Source of the DNA: Planctomycetaceae bacterium
Lineage (GTDB): Bacteria > Planctomycetota > Planctomycetia > Pirellulales > Pirellulaceae
Direction: 5' to 3'
DNA length: 7,371 bases
Assembly: GCA_003455945.1 (NCBI GenBank)
Contig: DMPQ01000505.1
Coordinates: forward strand, 2,307-9,677
Shown here piece by piece: positions 5,822-7,371 of this stretch; position 1 is the first letter of the stretch; every line of letters begins with the position of its first letter. The translations under genes and the position numbers were made by a program. The notes beneath the pieces are model-generated. The model saw only the letters and a list, made by a program, of their open reading frames with translations, made no database searches and was not told the origin of the DNA.

Positions 5822-7309
5822 ATGTTCTTCACGCATCACGTTCCGACACGTCGCGAACTGCTCGCCGGCAGCGGCGCCGGGTTCGGTCTGCTCGCGCTGG
5901 CCGGCCTGCTCGGCAATGACTCGGTGGGGGCGAGCGACGACATTCGTCTGGGGAGCGGCGCGCGATTCGACGCGTTCCATCATCCGCCGCGGGCAAAACG
6001 AGTCGTGCAGCTCTTCATGGCCGGCGCGGCGAGTCATATCGATCTATGGGACCACAAGCCGGAGCTCGCCAAGCGGCACGGCGAACCCTCCGACTTCGGC
6101 GAGAAGGTCGAGACGTTTCAGGACGGTCTCGGTCCCTGGATGAAGTCCCCCTTCGCGTTTCGCCCCTACGGCGAATGCGGCAAGGAACTCAGCGACGTCG
6201 TTGCTCCGCTGGGCGACGTCGTCGACCGGATCGCGTTCGTCCACAACATGGTCGGCAAGACCGGCGTGCACAGTCAGGCGACCTATCTGCAGGCGACCGG
6301 ATTCCAGCTCCCCGGCTTTCCCGGGATGGGTTGCTGGATCAGCTACGCGCTCGGGAGTCTGAACGACGATCTGCCGACCTTCGTCGTGCTCCCCGATCAT
6401 CGCGGCTATGCATCGAACGGCCCGAAGAACTGGCACGGCGCGTTCCTGCCGGCTCAGCATCAGGGGACGGTGATTCGCCCCGGGAGCGATCGGCCGATCG
6501 CCGACCTGTTTCCGCCCGAGGTGCCGAAGATCGGACCGGCGTCCGAGCGAGCGGGGCTGGAACTGCTCGAACGACTCAATCGCGAACACCTGACGGGACG
6601 CGAAGAAGACTCGCGTCTCGAGGCGCGGATCCGATCGTACGAACTCGCCGCGCGCATGCAGCTCTCGGCTCCCGAAGCGCTCGATCTGTCGGACGAGCCG
6701 GCTCACGTGATGAAGCTCTATGGCCTCGATCACGGTCGGAGCTCGTGGCCGTCCGAGATCAACGCCGAAGAAGAGACGGAACACTTCGGGCGGAAGTGTC
6801 TGGTCGCGCGACGATTGCTCGAACGGGGCGTCCGATTCGTGCAGATCTGGTCGGGGAACGACAACGGCTTCCCGCGGCGCAACTGGGATTCGCACGAGAA
6901 CCTCGCGCGGGATCACGGGCCGTTGGCGCTCGGCATGGCCCGAGGGACCGCCGCGCTGATCAAGGATCTCGAACAGCGCGGGCTGCTCGAGGACACGATC
7001 ATTCTCTGGACCACCGAGTTCGGCCGCATGCCGTCGTCTCAGGGCGGAGTCGGGCGCGACCACAACCCGTACTGTTTCACGAACTGGCTTGCGGGAGGCG
7101 GGATCCGCGGAGGGGTCTCGTACGGGCCGAGCGACGAGTGGGGATACAAGCCGGCCGATCGCCTCAACCCGACTCAGGTCTACGACATCCATGCGACGAT
7201 CCTGCATCTGCTCGGGATCGACTTTCGGAAGCTGTCGGTCCGTCACGACGGGATCGATCGGCGCCTGACCGATGTCCACGGCCGAGTCATCTCGGAGCTG
7301 CTGGCCTGA
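5822..7309 (+). CDS. DUF1501 family protein, Tat-exported
   Basis: The product is 495 residues from this start (504 from the in-frame ATG at 5795). DUF1501 belongs to the alkaline phosphatase/sulfatase-like superfamily; its substrate and activity are unknown to me. The N-terminus has a twin-arginine signal: TRRELL with Arg10-Arg11, then a Gly/Ala/Leu-rich stretch at about 14-31, fitting export of a folded protein. Family landmarks follow: GAASHIDLWDHKP at about 68-80, equivalent to the usual GGPSHxDxxDxKP; NWDSHENL at 354-361; TTEFGRMP at 397-404; GRDHNP at 411-416; and DIHATILHLLGID at 455-467. His72, Asp74, Asp356, His358, Glu399, Asp413, His414 and His457 are plausible metal or catalytic residues by position in these motifs, not by proof. 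Length and motif order are normal, with no sign of decay. It lies 33 bases after the cytochrome gene on the same strand, the standard planctomycete pairing, so the two proteins probably work together in the periplasm. Confidence 0.92.
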   Translation: MFFTHHVPTRRELLAGSGAGFGLLALAGLLGNDSVGASDDIRLGSGARFDAFHHPPRAKRVVQLFMAGAASHIDLWDHKPELAKRHGEPSDFGEKVETFQDGLGPWMKSPFAFRPYGECGKELSDVVAPLGDVVDRIAFVHNMVGKTGVHSQATYLQATGFQLPGFPGMGCWISYALGSLNDDLPTFVVLPDHRGYASNGPKNWHGAFLPAQHQGTVIRPGSDRPIADLFPPEVPKIGPASERAGLELLERLNREHLTGREEDSRLEARIRSYELAARMQLSAPEALDLSDEPAHVMKLYGLDHGRSSWPSEINAEEETEHFGRKCLVARRLLERGVRFVQIWSGNDNGFPRRNWDSHENLARDHGPLALGMARGTAALIKDLEQRGLLEDTIILWTTEFGRMPSSQGGVGRDHNPYCFTNWLAGGGIRGGVSYGPSDEWGYKPADRLNPTQVYDIHATILHLLGIDFRKLSVRHDGIDRRLTDVHGRVISELLA

Positions 7310-7324
7310 GTGGCCGGCCGCAGC

Positions 7325-7371
7325 GTTCTGGCGTAGTGCGACCGCCCTCGGTCGCACTGTTCTGTCGTAGT
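7325..7371. repeat. 34-bp-period palindromic repeat, cut by window edge
   Basis: GTTCTGGCGTAGT at 7325-7337 recurs as GTTCTGTCGTAGT at 7359-7371, exactly 34 bases later with one mismatch. Between them lies a perfect palindrome. The window ends inside the second copy, so whether this is a two-copy repeat or a longer array cannot be seen. No other copy occurs elsewhere in the window. Confidence 0.6.
7335..7358. terminator. Perfect 10-bp hairpin downstream of the operon
   Basis: AGTGCGACCG (7335-7344) and CGGTCGCACT (7349-7358) form a 10-bp stem without mismatch around the loop CCCT, 25 bases after the DUF1501 stop codon. It could end or protect the operon transcript. It is followed by GTTCTGTC rather than a T-run, so an intrinsic terminator in the strict sense is doubtful. 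It is also the core of the 34-bp repeat. Confidence 0.45.

Noticed and set aside
2036..6037. Antisense open frame of 1333 codons covering the whole cytochrome gene and the start of the DUF1501 gene
   Set aside because: Its codons coincide exactly with the codon triplets of the sense genes, so it stays open simply because the sense genes avoid TTA, CTA and TCA. Its sequence is Arg/Asp-rich low complexity with no domain.
6044..7357. Antisense open frame of 437 codons opposite the DUF1501 gene
   Set aside because: It has the same codon register as the sense gene and ends where that gene uses a single CTA codon. It is a shadow of codon bias.
7325..7371. Start of a CRISPR array
   Set aside because: The 34-base period consists of repeat sequence and palindrome with no variable spacer, and no cas gene is present.

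Overview
The window is high-GC DNA that looks like a Planctomycetota chromosome. The strongest sign is the gene pair at 2144-7309: a very large exported protein combining the planctomycete cytochrome-c domains PSCyt1 and PSCyt2/DUF1549 with PSD1/DUF1553, followed by a DUF1501 protein. This pair is strongly expanded in that phylum. A formaldehyde-activating-enzyme (Fae) homologue also fits, because planctomycetes are among the few bacteria carrying tetrahydromethanopterin-linked C1 genes. Codon use is strongly GC-biased: the 1214-codon gene contains no TTA, CTA or TCA codon.

Layout: (1) 1-322 holds no gene I can support, only a 12-bp tandem duplication and a possible -10 box. (2) 323-868 (+) is a Fae-family protein in which the conserved catalytic histidine appears to be replaced by glutamate. 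(3) 869-976 is a short convergent spacer with two small hairpins, one of them a weak terminator candidate. (4) 977-1921 (-) is a six-transmembrane voltage-gated-type potassium channel with a TVGYGD filter and a C-terminal four-cysteine zinc ribbon. (5) 1922-2143 is the divergent promoter region between the channel and the cytochrome operon. (6) 2144-5788 (+) is the PSCyt1/PSCyt2/PSD1 protein, with two CxxCH haem motifs and a tandemly duplicated discoidin-like module between two coiled coils. (7) 5822-7309 (+) is the DUF1501 protein with a Tat-like signal, 33 bases downstream of the previous stop and almost certainly in the same operon. (8) 7310-7371 holds the beginning of a 34-bp-period repeat built around a perfect 10-bp palindrome, cut by the window edge.

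The two operon genes probably act together outside the cytoplasm. One is a predicted haem protein with putative carbohydrate-binding modules, the other a member of the alkaline-phosphatase/sulfatase-like superfamily. A role in handling complex polysaccharide is often suggested for such pairs, but neither family has a proven biochemical function that I know of. The Fae-like gene and the channel show no evident functional link to them. I did not find a defence system, mobile element, CRISPR array or RNA gene. The most notable points are the altered Fae active site, the duplicated module inside the cytochrome, and the terminal palindromic repeat.
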